Source of the DNA: Corynebacterium haematomassiliense
GTDB lineage: Bacteria; Actinomycetota; Actinomycetes; Mycobacteriales; Mycobacteriaceae
Reading direction: 5' to 3'
DNA: 64,000 nt
Assembly (NCBI RefSeq): GCF_013978595.1
Contig: NZ_JACDTZ010000002.1
Span: 248,001-312,000, forward strand
This document shows positions 28,901 through 37,249 of the stretch, in pieces. The notes beneath the pieces were generated by a model, which was given only the letters and a program-made list of their open reading frames with translations, made no database searches and was not told the DNA's origin. Position numbers and translations under genes: made by a program. The stretch's first letter is position 1, and each line of letters begins with the position of its first letter.

Positions 28901-31900
28901 GCCGCCGGTGACCGCGGAGTGCGATGCCAAAAGGGAAGCGGGCAGCGTAAACGACGAGCGCGCCACACCAAACGGCGCGTCCTCGGTCGGTGTCTCGATC
29001 TGCGGGATCTCAGTAATCGTGTCGCCGGCCTCGCTGACCGAACCGACACCAGCCAGGCCAGACAGCAGCTCGAAGACGCTGTCAGACAGGCGATCGCCGT
29101 CCACAATCGGGGAGGCACCCGTGCCCGCACCGGCAGGGATCTCGACCGGGATGTTCACCTCACGCACGTAGAACGGACGCTGGTCGTCCTGCAGGTGGTC
29201 CCACGCGGAATCAGCGTGGATTCGGATCGTCCACTCGCGCTCACCAGCCGCGTTGGTGGTTGCCTCCACGTCGAAGGCGTCCTCGTCCAGCGCGTATGCA
29301 GGGTTGGCCATCAGGTGGCCGTGCCACACCAAGGTCGGGCAGGAGCGCAGATACGCGGCCTCGTCGGCGGCGTCGCTGCGTCGAGCGAAGCGGGATTCAG
29401 CGGTGGCGCCGTCGTCGATAAGCATCTGCGTCGCGGCATCCTCAAAACGTGCCAGCAACTGCGCAACCGGCTCGTTCTTACGCGTAATACCAGCAACCGC
29501 AACCGGGCCCGGGATAATGCGCACCTGGTCAGCGGTGTAGCGCTCATCCTGTGCCTGCCACAAGGTGTCCTTGCCAAACCAGGACTTCAGATCCGCATCA
29601 AGTGCTGGCACCCACGGCATCGGCTTCGGGTAGGCATAGTGCAGACCGATCCACCACGCCGCATCGCGCGGGGAAACCATGACCTCGCGCGCCTGCGGGT
29701 AGTGCTGCAGCAAGGTGCTGAGACCATCGCGCGGGGAGATCTCGACATCGTCGGGGAAGAGGGTCGGGATCTCACCGTGGTCGGCCTCGTTCAGACGTGC
29801 CTCGATGCGCTGGAGCAACGCAACAAAGCGCGCGTTCCAGGTCTGGTCGATAAACGGATCGGCGAGCTCGACGAAGCGCTCGACCCACTCGGCGTACGTC
29901 ATCGTCTCCACGTCGCCGAAGTACGGCTTCGCCGTCTTCGACAGTGCCTCGATGATCTCCTCGCGGTGCGCCGGGTACTCCTCAATATCCAACGAGGCGA
30001 TGAACCGTGCCGCCTTGGCAAAGGAGTTGTCCAGGTCGTGCAAGTCCGCCAGCAGGTGCGATTGCGACGACGCCACACCCGCCACGCCGCGACCGCGACC
30101 GACCCAACCGCCGTTGTTCTCCGGCGGCAGGCCAGGTGTGTCCACGAGCAGCTGCTTGACCGAATCCGTGGCCTTCGCCTCCTTCGTGGCCATGGCCACG
30201 GTGCCGACAAACACTCCATCCACCGGCATCGCAGGCAAACCGAACTTCTCAGACCAACGGCCCGTAATCAGCTCCGCGGCACGCTCCGGCGAGTACACGC
30301 CACCGCCGACGGTGAGCACCGCGTTGTCGTGCGCGCGGATCTCGGGGTAGGTCTCCAACAGCATGTCCTCCAGATCAACCCAGGAGTGGTGGCCGCCAGC
30401 GTGGCCGTCCTCCACCATCAAGATGACCTGGTCGTCCGGGTTCGCCGCAGCGATTGCGAGCGCGTTGCGGATCTGCTGCGTTGTACCGGGCTTGAGCGCA
30501 ATGTAAGGGAAGCCATCCTGGTGCAGCTGCGCGAACAGCTCTGTGGCCTCGTCGACGTCCGGAATGCCCGCGGAGATACACACGCCGTTAAACGGAGCAC
30601 CAGCAGCGCGGGCCTTTGGCACCATGCGCGTTTGGCCGAATTGCAGGTTCCACAGGAAGCGGTCGAAGAACATGGTGTTGAACTGCGCGGTGCGACCAGG
30701 CTGCAAAAACGCCTTGAGGTTGGCGGTGTGCTTGCCAAACTCCTCCTCGGAGTACATGCCGCCACCGGCAAGTTCCGCCCAGTATCCGGCGTTGGCAGCG
30801 GCGGCGACAATCTCGCCGTCCGCGGACGTTGGGGTCATGCCACCCAGGATGATCGGGGACAGACCAGTTAGCGACGAGAACTTCGTCTGCGTGTACGTCT
30901 TGCCATCCGGCAGCGCGATCACTCGTGGTGCGTAGGCCGAGTAGTCCACGCCCTGCGGCAACTCAGCGCCCGGGCGTGCAAGCTCGTCGCGCTTCGCGGC
31001 GGTGGACGCGTCCAACACAGCGACGCCGGAGCCGTTGGCCAAGTTGGTCGCAATCGTCGCCGTAGCCGTATCAAACGTGAAAATGTGGCTCGCGCCCTGG
31101 GCAATCAGGTCGCGCACGGTTTCGGTGAAGTCGAACCGGTCCACCAAAATCGATTGCGCCAGTTCACGGGGAGTGGTGGTTTCAAAGGGGATGCCGCATG
31201 CGTCCGCCCACTGCTGCGCCAACTCCACACCGGGGGCGTTCGTGTCCACGTGGAAGGGGTACGCAACATCAAGCGAGTCGAACACCGGCGTGATTTCGGA
31301 TCCGCCGTACTCCACTTCCAACTTGGCGTTGTAGCTGCTCGCAGCCGCTTCGATGTCTTTGCGTGCCTGCGCGAGCGCCTCCGGGCTGCCAGACAGCACC
31401 ACGTGGCGGTGCCCATTGATCACGCTGATAGGAGCCGCTTGCGTATCGACGACAAACTCACCGACCTGCTCAGGCGTCAGCCCACGAACCGAAAGCATCC
31501 GGCTGCGCGAGTCGGCGCCACCGTACACGTTGGTTGCGGCAGCACCCATGATGAAGGCGAACGCAAGAGCTTTCTCCGCAGCCTGTGGGCCGTTGGCGCG
31601 ATTGAGCGCGGCGGCACCCAAGATGCCCTGGGAGTGTCCAGCGAACAGTGCGTCGGTGGTGTCGAGCCCGAGCTGCTCGAGATCTTCCGCGGCAACAATC
31701 TGCGACAGCAGAATCGCCGGTGCACTGACCGCGGGCAGGGCGTCGATCGCCTCGTGCGAGGTGTCCGCATCCATCGCGTCGCGAATACGCTGCACAACTC
31801 CTGGCACGACAGAGGTCAACGGGCGGGCAACAGCGGCGGTGAGGGACTGGGCGTCGTTAAGAAGCTGCTCCATGCGGATACGTGCCACAGGAGTCGCGGC

Positions 31901-31990
31901 AGCATCAGCGAGCACCTGCTGCCAGGAAGAACCCTGCCCCGGGAACAGGATTGCGGGACGCTTCAGGGAAGAAAAAGAGGTGGAATTCAT
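22952..31990 (-). CDS. fas: Type I fatty acid synthase, single-chain bacterial type
   Basis: This 3012-residue multienzyme builds fatty acids (precursors of mycolates and membrane lipids) from acetyl- and malonyl-CoA. Domains in order: acetyltransferase with S120 in GHSQG; enoyl reductase (GGMTPTS near 383, GGGVYSPERAAELITGRW near 565); MaoC-like dehydratase (SGDYNPIHTS near 1190); malonyl/palmitoyl transferase with S1391 in GHSLGEYTA; an Ala/Pro linker; carrier domain with S1761 in GGVSSRRNQ; ketoreductase (VTGAAPGS near 2060); ketosynthase with C2657 in GACATAA. There is no C-terminal phosphopantetheinyl transferase domain, so it relies on AcpS, encoded divergently at 33783. It lies 36 nt after accD and 11 nt before accE, in one operon. 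No frameshift is seen in 9 kb. Confidence 0.98.
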   Translation of the reverse strand: MNSTSFSSLKRPAILFPGQGSSWQQVLADAAATPVARIRMEQLLNDAQSLTAAVARPLTSVVPGVVQRIRDAMDADTSHEAIDALPAVSAPAILLSQIVAAEDLEQLGLDTTDALFAGHSQGILGAAALNRANGPQAAEKALAFAFIMGAAATNVYGGADSRSRMLSVRGLTPEQVGEFVVDTQAAPISVINGHRHVVLSGSPEALAQARKDIEAAASSYNAKLEVEYGGSEITPVFDSLDVAYPFHVDTNAPGVELAQQWADACGIPFETTTPRELAQSILVDRFDFTETVRDLIAQGASHIFTFDTATATIATNLANGSGVAVLDASTAAKRDELARPGAELPQGVDYSAYAPRVIALPDGKTYTQTKFSSLTGLSPIILGGMTPTSADGEIVAAAANAGYWAELAGGGMYSEEEFGKHTANLKAFLQPGRTAQFNTMFFDRFLWNLQFGQTRMVPKARAAGAPFNGVCISAGIPDVDEATELFAQLHQDGFPYIALKPGTTQQIRNALAIAAANPDDQVILMVEDGHAGGHHSWVDLEDMLLETYPEIRAHDNAVLTVGGGVYSPERAAELITGRWSEKFGLPAMPVDGVFVGTVAMATKEAKATDSVKQLLVDTPGLPPENNGGWVGRGRGVAGVASSQSHLLADLHDLDNSFAKAARFIASLDIEEYPAHREEIIEALSKTAKPYFGDVETMTYAEWVERFVELADPFIDQTWNARFVALLQRIEARLNEADHGEIPTLFPDDVEISPRDGLSTLLQHYPQAREVMVSPRDAAWWIGLHYAYPKPMPWVPALDADLKSWFGKDTLWQAQDERYTADQVRIIPGPVAVAGITRKNEPVAQLLARFEDAATQMLIDDGATAESRFARRSDAADEAAYLRSCPTLVWHGHLMANPAYALDEDAFDVEATTNAAGEREWTIRIHADSAWDHLQDDQRPFYVREVNIPVEIPAGAGTGASPIVDGDRLSDSVFELLSGLAGVGSVSEAGDTITEIPQIETPTEDAPFGVARSSFTLPASLLASHSAVTGGAVADNAVVGTPDVLVGPCWPAIYAALGSGKLADGTPVIEGLLNAVHLDHVIDLRVPLTELADGRRIDVTSKCTSIAESTSGRIVTVELELRSGDEVVATQMQRFAIRGRATGTATPVPAPAYGGGAASEQVEPTPRSFVDRTVVRAPSDMTPFALVSGDYNPIHTSTNAAALVNLDAPLVHGMWLSATAQHLAAGHGQVIGWTYSMYGMVQLDDDVEITVERVGRVGIQQALEVTCRIAGDVVSRGQALLAQPRTAYVYPGQGIQTQGMGNGDRAASAAARDVWRRADRHTRETHGFSIQRIVEDNPSRLVIRGLEFKHPDGVLHLTQFTQVAMAVVAYAQTQRLNEANTLASGAYFAGHSLGEYTALAALGNIFDLEAVIDIVYSRGSAMGSLVPRDAEGNSDYGMGALRPNMIGVGPEEVEAYVAGVAQDSGEFLEIVNYNIKGQQYSVAGTKRGLAALERKANSVNPRAYVTVPGVDVPFHSRVLREGVADFAEKLDEHMPEIIDVDTLVDRYIPNLVAKPFALTQEFIDAVTNEVPSERLKGMTPENTDRNALARTLLIELLAWQFASPVRWIETQDYLLGRVDQVIEVGLASSPTLTNLAKREMDVIGIHVPVFNVEASQDIVMLNDVVSAPEPVLVDDAPPNTEADSTPATEPPPHPAAEAAPAAPAESAPAEPAPAAPASGAPVSDLPFTAADAITVLFALQNKIRPEQINDSDTIEELTGGVSSRRNQLLMDMSAELGVPAIDGAAEADVATLNTRVNTAAPGYTPFGAVLSEAVGTRLRQLFGSAGLKPAFVGEHLAAAWGLPTTWTAHVEAEILLGSRTEESVRGGSLNSLPSATTKAEITALIDQAVQNVAARYGVAVSQATSGGSSGGGVVDSAALDAYKDEVTDTLVATARTLLNKLGIEDEVAEIPAPDTTIVETIEAELGSGWVKQVTPVFDERKAVLFDDRWAQAREDLARVAFGEIDLAPQRFAGTGSTVAKQAEWYAKRVEGDRRNVLGEIAAAAIADANEPYADDVALVTGAAPGSIATAVVERLLAGGATVIMTASNVSQARKEFARTLFAEHASVGARLWLVPTNLSSYRDIDALIDWIGAEQKETVGKDVKIIKPALTPTLAFPFAAPPVSGSLAEVGGNAETQARLLLWSVERTIAGLSDLAQHGDNFPAERAHIVLPGSPNRGTFGGDGAYGEVKAAFDAIVNKWSAETGWPEGVTLAQARIGWVAGTHLMGGNDGLVPAAQAAGIHVWSPEEISTQLLGLVTEESREQAKQSPLDLDLTGGLENAGVSIADLARNARVDAAGTESSTSNGATVRALPNVTTPRQPAPASVGDVTCSLDDMVVVVGIGEVSSWGSGRTRREAEYGITRTGEVDLTAAGVLELAWMMGLITWSEDPNPAWYDDDGAEVAEEDIYERFRDDVIARSGIRTLTDKYFLTDQGSIDLEQVYLDRDITFTVTTKEEALAYVEADGEKTTIRQIDGEWSVTRHAGALAHVPKKATLSRTVAGQMPDGFDPTKWGIPAQMADGMDRMAAWNLVTAVDAFINAGFTPAELIQKVHPSFIATTQGTGIGGMESLHKVFVSRFIGEERQTDILQEALPNVVAAHTMQALVGGYGSMIHPVGACATAAVSIEEAVDKIALGKAEFVVAGGIDDVQVESLQGFGDMNATAETAKMTAQGIDGRFISRANDRRRGGFLEAEGGGTVLLARGTLAAELGLPVLAVVAYASSFGDGAHTSIPAPGLGVLAAACGGTDSRLARSLSSLGLTPDDVTVLSKHDTSTNANDPNESELHSVLWPAVGRDPDAPMYVISQKTLTGHSKAGAALLQTGGLIDVLATGDLPPNASLDCVDPLIEPKATNLVWLRSPLALGAGNVKAAALTSLGFGHVGALVVLGHPGVFEAALTRDGHDADAWRERATERLTQGASRLEAGMIGRADLFTQVENRRFAGIDDHADEIALLLNPDARLNADGTYATATPTV

Positions 31991-32026
31991 AACAGTGTCC
32001 TTATGGTCCTTTGCATCGGAGCGGGA

Positions 32027-33658
32027 TTAGAGCGGGATATTGCCGTGCTTGCGCATTGGACGCGCCACGGTCTTGTCACGGAAGAAACGCAGTTGCGCTG
32101 CGATAACAGCAGGGGTTTCGCTTGGGAGGATGACCGAATCGATCAGGCCTCGCTCAGCGGCCTTGTACGGGTTGAGCATCTCGTCCTCGTAGTTGCGCTC
32201 GTACTGCGCAATCAGTTCGCGGAGCTCCTCGTCGTTCACGCCGGAATCGCGGGCGTTTGCAATGTCTTTGCGGTTGATGAAGCCGACCGCGCCAGACGCA
32301 CCCATCACCGCGATCTGCGCGGTAGGCCATGCCAAGTTCACATCGGCGCCAAGGCCTTTTGAGCCCATCACGCAATACGCGCCGCCGTATGCCTTGCGCA
32401 TGGTCACGGTCACCTTCGGCACGGTTGCTTCGCCGTAGGCGTACAGCAGCTTTGCACCGCGGCGCAGAATGCCGCTGTGCTCCTGGTTCGCGCCGGGTAG
32501 GAAGCCGGGTACGTCCACCAGCATGACAATCGGGATGTTGAAGCTGTCGCACGTGCGGATGAAACGCGCGGCCTTTTCCGCCGAGTCGATGTCCAAGCAA
32601 CCTGCGAGCACCATGGGCTGATTAGCGACGAAGCCCACCGGCTGGTCCTCAATCCGACCAAACGCAGTGACGACGTTTTCAGCACGCTGCTCCATGACCT
32701 CCAGGAATTCGCTGTCGTCCGCGATATGCGCAATCACGTCGCGGACCTCGTAGGGGGTGTTGGGCGAGTCTGGGATCAATGAATCCAGCGCGGCAGCATC
32801 GGTGGCGTCTGCCTCTGCATCGGTTGGGGTTGCGGGACGCGGCGCCGACTTCTGGCGGTTGTTCGACGGCAAGTACTCAAGCAAGTCAGCCACCCAGTCG
32901 AGCGCATCCTCATCGGATTCCGCAACGTAGTGGCAGTTGCCGCCCTGCTGCATGTGCATCCAGGCGCCGCCGAGCTCTTCTTGTGAGATTTCCTCACCCG
33001 TGACGGTCTTGATTACGTCCGGGCCGGTGACGAACATCTTCGAGGTCTCGTCCACCATGACCACAAAGTCAGTCAGCGCGGGGGAGTAGGCGTTGCCACC
33101 GGCGCAGGCGCCCATGATCACGCTGATCTGCGGGACCACCCCGGACGCTTCGATGTTGTGGCGGAAGGTGCGCGCGATCCAGTCCAGCGACACCGCACCG
33201 TCTTGGATGCGGGCGCCTGCACCTTCGTAAAGTCCGATCAGCGGACGGCCGGTGGTCACGGCGAGGCGCTGGATCTTGGTCATCTTTTCGCCGTAGACCT
33301 CACCGAGTGCGCCGCCGAAGACGGTGCCGTCCTGGGAGAAGATGCAGACTTCACGCCCGTCGATAGTGCCGTGGCCGCACACGATGCCGTCTGTTGCCGG
33401 GCGCTTGGCCTGCATGCCGAAGTCGTGGGTGCGGTGGCGCACCAACTGGTCGGTTTCCACGAAGGAGCCCTCATCGAGCAGATAGTCCAGGCGCTCGCGT
33501 GCGGTGAGACGGCCGGCGGAACGGACCTTGTCCAGGGGTTTCGAGCCCACTGGCTCGTGTGCCTCGGCACGCCGGCGTCGAAATTCCGCTATTTTGTCGG
33601 CTGTTGACGAAAGTGGTTTTTCATCCAAAATTGTTTTGGAGTCAAAATTAAAAGCCAT
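32027..33658 (-). CDS. accD: Acyl-CoA carboxylase beta chain (carboxyltransferase)
   Basis: This 543-residue carboxyltransferase of the AccD/PccB family has two crotonase-like halves. The oxyanion blocks are [11 protein letters not shown] with [13 protein letters not shown] (N half) and [15 protein letters not shown] with [18 protein letters not shown] (C half). It moves the carboxyl group from biotin to acetyl- or propionyl-CoA. Heading the operon with fas, accE and the alpha chain, it is most simply the malonyl-CoA-forming beta chain (AccD1/DtsR1-like); a propionyl-CoA role is less likely from context. TACTAT ends 6 nt before the ATG and there is no Shine-Dalgarno, so the mRNA may be leaderless. 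Confidence 0.95.
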   Translation of the reverse strand: MAFNFDSKTILDEKPLSSTADKIAEFRRRRAEAHEPVGSKPLDKVRSAGRLTARERLDYLLDEGSFVETDQLVRHRTHDFGMQAKRPATDGIVCGHGTIDGREVCIFSQDGTVFGGALGEVYGEKMTKIQRLAVTTGRPLIGLYEGAGARIQDGAVSLDWIARTFRHNIEASGVVPQISVIMGACAGGNAYSPALTDFVVMVDETSKMFVTGPDVIKTVTGEEISQEELGGAWMHMQQGGNCHYVAESDEDALDWVADLLEYLPSNNRQKSAPRPATPTDAEADATDAAALDSLIPDSPNTPYEVRDVIAHIADDSEFLEVMEQRAENVVTAFGRIEDQPVGFVANQPMVLAGCLDIDSAEKAARFIRTCDSFNIPIVMLVDVPGFLPGANQEHSGILRRGAKLLYAYGEATVPKVTVTMRKAYGGAYCVMGSKGLGADVNLAWPTAQIAVMGASGAVGFINRKDIANARDSGVNDEELRELIAQYERNYEDEMLNPYKAAERGLIDSVILPSETPAVIAAQLRFFRDKTVARPMRKHGNIPL

Positions 33659-33782
33659 GCGGGCATAGTAAACCTACTGAAGCGTAAGTAAAAGGATTGG
33701 CCACAATTCACAGAAAACAGCCAGCATTTCTTATGCGATCGCAAACACAACAAAGTCGCAACCGCCGACGGAAGGAACGCGC
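33659..33782. promoter_or_regulatory. Divergent control region between accD-fas and acpS
   Basis: These 124 bp separate the accD-fas-accE-alpha operon from acpS. On the minus strand a -10-like TACTAT (33670-33665) lies 6 nt from the accD ATG. It is overlapped by an AGTA-N4-TACT inverted repeat (about 33667-33678), a candidate site for a lipid-responsive repressor such as FasR. On the plus strand the acpS Shine-Dalgarno GGAAGGAA is at about 33771-33778. The FasR suggestion is inference only. Confidence 0.4.
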
Positions 33783-34190
33783 ATGCACATCGGCACCGAC
33801 CTGGTCCACATTCCCGGTTTGGCTCAGCAAATGAAGTTGCCGGGATCCACCTTCATGCAGGTGTTTACCGACCGGGAGCGGCGCGAATGTGCCGCGAAGC
33901 CGGACCCGGTCGCATCGCTGGCTGGCCGCTGGGCCGTTAAAGAGGCTTACGTCAAAGCCTGGGCGTCCACCCGCTTCGGGCGGCCGCCGCAAATCGCCCC
34001 CGACGACTTCAATTTCGCGGAGGTGGAGGTAGTCCAGGATGTGTTTGGGCGCCCCGCGGTCCAGCTGCACGGCCGCGCCGGGGAGGTTGGGCCGCCGGTT
34101 TGCAGCGTGAGTATCAGCCACGACGGCGACTACGCCGTGGCCGTGGTTGCAGTGGAGGTGGCCACGGGGGCGGGCCGCGGCAGCCTCTAG
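33783..34190 (+). CDS. acpS: Holo-[acyl-carrier-protein] synthase
   Basis: AcpS transfers 4'-phosphopantetheine from CoA to the carrier-domain serine of Fas. This 135-residue protein has the Mg-binding start MHIGTDLV, the core RWAVKEAYVKAW (about 49-60) and the C-terminal SISHDG. It is divergent from the fas operon and, because Fas lacks its own transferase domain, is the enzyme that activates it. The Shine-Dalgarno is good. It is followed directly by one arm of a 22-bp inverted repeat. Confidence 0.95.
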   Translation: MHIGTDLVHIPGLAQQMKLPGSTFMQVFTDRERRECAAKPDPVASLAGRWAVKEAYVKAWASTRFGRPPQIAPDDFNFAEVEVVQDVFGRPAVQLHGRAGEVGPPVCSVSISHDGDYAVAVVAVEVATGAGRGSL

Positions 34191-34191
34191 A

Positions 34192-34213
34192 TGCTTACCC
34201 CAGGATGCTTATT
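34192..34213 (+). repeat. 22-bp inverted repeat, left arm
   Basis: TGCTTACCCCAGGATGCTTA plus TT, 1 nt after the acpS stop codon. It is the reverse complement of 38355-38376 with one mismatch. Without the intervening IS21 element the arms would be about 45 nt apart and could form a stem-loop. Confidence 0.85.
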
Positions 34214-34351
34214 CCTCGAGAGCGATCGACCGTTGTGGAGTGCGCCACTTGAGAAATATGTTTAGAAGATCGGAATGGTAGCGGTGTGGTGAGTTTGTGG
34301 TAGCGCCTGAGTGGGGATCCGGTAGCGGTCCCGGCTCAGGCGTTTTGTGTG

Positions 34352-35119
34352 TTACTGGTTAGTTTCCAATCTCATGTTTGGTCCTTCGAGGGTGATGATT
34401 TCGGCGCCGGCGATGAGTCGGTTGAGGATGGATTCGGCGATGACTGCGTCCGGGATGGATCTGTACCAGTCTTGCGGGGTGAACTGTGAGGTCACGATTG
34501 TTGATCGGTTGCCTTCTCGTTCGGAGAGAATGTTGAAGAGCAGGTGTGCGGTGGCGGCGTCGACTGGGGTGGTGAGGAAGTCGTCGAGGACTAACACGTC
34601 GACGCTGATCAACTCGCGGGTGAGTTTGAGCCGGGCTGGGTCGTCGAGTGGCATCACTGCGAAGTGCGCGGCAAGCATGTCGGTGCGGTAGAACCTGGCG
34701 GAGTAGTCGTTGCGGCATGCTGCGGTGATCAGTGCTTGGGCGAGGTAGGTCTTGCCGACTGAGGATTTGCCCAAGATGACTATGTTTTGGCCCAGGTGGC
34801 ACCATTGTCCGTGAGCGAGTCGGCTGACTTGTTCTGGGTTGATGTTGCGGTCAGGTGCGTAGACGACGTCTTCGAGGCAGGCATCGGGGTTTGGCGATCG
34901 TGATGCCTTGAGCAGTTTGTTGATGCGGCGTTCGCGTCTGGCCGCGACTTCTTTGTCGAGTGCGTAGAGCACCTTTTGGGAGAAGGTCCACGTGTCGAAG
35001 GCTGGGTCGTTGGCGATGTCGATGACGCTTTTGCCGAAGGCTGTCATGCGCATCGCTGTGAAGTCCGCGAGGACGGATTCGTCGAGGAAACGCTCTTGAG
35101 GCGGGGTCGGTGGGGTCAT
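34352..35119 (-). CDS. istB: IS21 helper ATPase IstB
   Basis: This 255-residue AAA+ helper of IS21 transposition is nearly identical to 9452-10219, with the same Walker A GKSSVGKTY and VLVLDDF. The frame is open much further upstream, but that region is istA read in another frame; the ATG at 35119 overlaps the istA stop (ATGA) and gives the standard length. It is intact, although its partner istA is broken. Confidence 0.93.
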   Translation of the reverse strand: MTPPTPPQERFLDESVLADFTAMRMTAFGKSVIDIANDPAFDTWTFSQKVLYALDKEVAARRERRINKLLKASRSPNPDACLEDVVYAPDRNINPEQVSRLAHGQWCHLGQNIVILGKSSVGKTYLAQALITAACRNDYSARFYRTDMLAAHFAVMPLDDPARLKLTRELISVDVLVLDDFLTTPVDAATAHLLFNILSEREGNRSTIVTSQFTPQDWYRSIPDAVIAESILNRLIAGAEIITLEGPNMRLETNQ

Positions 35120-35808
35120 GGCGTTGTGGTTCCTTTCTTGATGAGGTTGTCCAGACTGAACTGTGCTGCGCCACCGAGGTAGGCGCCGCTGGTGTCGCGT
35201 GTGGCAGCGGCGGGTGCGTGGGCCGGATGCCCAGGTGTGGCCGGTGCCGGTTGGTCGAAGCCGTGTGGTCGGGTTGCGGCTTCTTTGCGTACGGCGGCCA
35301 TCATGTTTTTGACCGCGGTGTAGGACACCGCCCGGCGGGTCCCGTCGCAGGAGAGCAGACGCTGGCATGCTTCTTCCAGCACGGGCTTGTTGGCGTGTTT
35401 GCCCATTGACAGCACGTTCCTGCACGATTGGTACGCCTGGGCCGGGATTGCTTTCGCCGTGATCATTTCCTCGATGACGGTGCGTGTCGCCGGGCCGATT
35501 TTTTGGGCTTCGCGCAGGAAGTAATCGCTCGTCCACAGGCCCTGGGTGTGATCCATGTTCGCCGGTATGTGGTCGGCATCGGTGACATACGCCCCGCGGG
35601 TGTGGGAAAGCGTGTGGGTTGTCACGGCACGGCCACCATCGAAGACCGTGAGCACTTGCCCGGTGATGCGCACATCGACAGTGCGGCCAACGAGCTGGTG
35701 CGGCACGGAGTACCGCACGCTGGCTACGGTGATGTGGAAATCTGGGGCGATCTTGGCGCGTTTCCACTCGGTGCGCTGCCACGGGGTGTCGGGAAGTGCT
35801 GTCAAAAG
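35116..35808 (-). pseudogene. istA: istA 3' part (interrupted transposase), copy B
   Basis: These are the last 230 or so codons of IstA, beginning after HLLT at the IS256 insertion (target duplication GTCAAAAG at 35801-35808) and ending in the istB overlap. It contains only the C-terminal region (ALPDTPWQRTEWK onward); the catalytic core is on the other side of the insertion, at 37250-38208. Not functional alone. Confidence 0.9.
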
Positions 35809-37249
35809 GAGAGTGTCCGATTCTTTGTGTGCGGGGGCTTGGTTTACAAGTAGTCCGCGAATCGGTCGGGGTAAGCCACGGCTAGTTGGTTGATGGCTTG
35901 TTTCCACCCGGTGGCTTTCGCTCCTTCAATATAGCCGTTGCACTCAACGTCGCGCTTCACTTTCTTCGCTCGCTGCGCAGCGCGCTTGTCTTCGATATTG
36001 CAGATCATCAACCACAGCGTCTTCAGCGCCGCCGTATCGTTCGGGAACTGGCCCCTGTTGCGGGTAGCTTTCCGCAGTTCAGCATTGAGCGACTCGATCG
36101 AATTGGTGGTGTAGAGCACCCGGCGTGCCGCCGGCGGAAACTGCAGAAACGGCACGAACCGCTCCCAAGCGTCGCGCCAGACTTTGACCGACTGCGGGTA
36201 TTTCCGGCCCAGTTCACTGGCCTCGAACGCATCCAAGCTGGCACGTGCGGTGTCCTCGTTAGTGGCCGTGTAGACCTCGCGTAGCGCACGGGAGACGCCT
36301 TTGCGGTCCTGATACGACACCCACCGGTTCGCAGCTCGAATCAGGTGCACAATGCAGGTCTGCACCATGGAATTCGGCCAGGTTGCCTCCACAGCTTCCG
36401 GCAGGCCTTTGAGCCCGTCGCAGCACACAATGAACACGTCCTGGACACCGCGGTTGGCCAGGTCCGCGCACACCGATGCCCAGAATGCGGCGCCTTCATT
36501 TTCCGCGATCCACAATCCCAGGATGTGCTTGATGCCGTCCATGTCGACACCAACCGCCATGTAGCAGGACTTGTTGACCACGCGGTGCCCGTCACGGATT
36601 TTCACGCGTAGCGCGTCGAGGAATATCACCGGGTAAAACTCGTCGAGTTGGCGGTTTTGCCAGATCATGACCTCCTCTAGCACCGCATCGGTAATGGTGC
36701 TGATCGTATCCGGGCTCATATCCACCCCCAGGGTGGTCGCGAGGTGGTGCTGAATATCGCGCACTGTCATCCCGCCGGCGTAGAGCGAGACGATCATGTC
36801 ATCGAGCTCTGTGAGCCGGCGTGCGCCCTTGGGCACCATCCGGGGAGTAAACGTGCCGGCACGATCCCTGGGCACGGTCACTTCCACCGCGCCGTACCCG
36901 GAGTTGACGGTTTTGGTGTACGACCCGTTGCGGTGATTGTTCGCCTGTGCGGTTGCCACTTGGGCTTTGGTCTTGCGGTCGGAATGGCTATAGCCCAAGT
37001 GCGCATCCATCTCCGCCTGCAGACCAGCGTTGATCGATGCCTGTAGCAGGCCTTTGACCAGCTCGCTTGCATCATCAGCCGAGGTCGACAGCTCGCTGAT
37101 CAAGCTGGCGAGCTCAGGATTTTCCATCAGCTTCTCGCTGATCTCATTGACCCTTGCCGGGTCATGGTTTTTCTTCGGTGACACCGTAGTCATTATCGGT
37201 GAAACTCCTTCTAGATCAGAGCCTCACACACAAACTTCCTGACACCCTC
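35809..37249 (-). mobile_element. IS256-family element, copy B
   Basis: This 1441-bp element is equal in length and ends to 11249-12689. It starts GAGAGTGTCCG (one base different from copy A) and ends GACACCCTC. Its 8-bp target duplication is GTCAAAAG (35801-35808 and 37250-37257). The target differs from that of copy A, which shows an independent insertion into the same host transposase gene. Confidence 0.93.
35844..37193 (-). CDS. IS256-family (mutator type) transposase
   Basis: This intact 449-residue transposase differs from 11284-12633 at only a few residues (for example VATAQAN in place of VESAQGN, and AVEVTVP in place of ALDVTVP). The same DDE blocks are present. The slight divergence shows that the two copies have been separate for some time, or came from different donors. 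Confidence 0.95.
   Translation of the reverse strand: MTTVSPKKNHDPARVNEISEKLMENPELASLISELSTSADDASELVKGLLQASINAGLQAEMDAHLGYSHSDRKTKAQVATAQANNHRNGSYTKTVNSGYGAVEVTVPRDRAGTFTPRMVPKGARRLTELDDMIVSLYAGGMTVRDIQHHLATTLGVDMSPDTISTITDAVLEEVMIWQNRQLDEFYPVIFLDALRVKIRDGHRVVNKSCYMAVGVDMDGIKHILGLWIAENEGAAFWASVCADLANRGVQDVFIVCCDGLKGLPEAVEATWPNSMVQTCIVHLIRAANRWVSYQDRKGVSRALREVYTATNEDTARASLDAFEASELGRKYPQSVKVWRDAWERFVPFLQFPPAARRVLYTTNSIESLNAELRKATRNRGQFPNDTAALKTLWLMICNIEDKRAAQRAKKVKRDVECNGYIEGAKATGWKQAINQLAVAYPDRFADYL

Noticed and set aside
34352..35782. 476-aa version of IstB in IS21 copy B
   Set aside because: The first 220 residues are istA read out of frame; copy A and the ATGA overlap show the true start at 35119.
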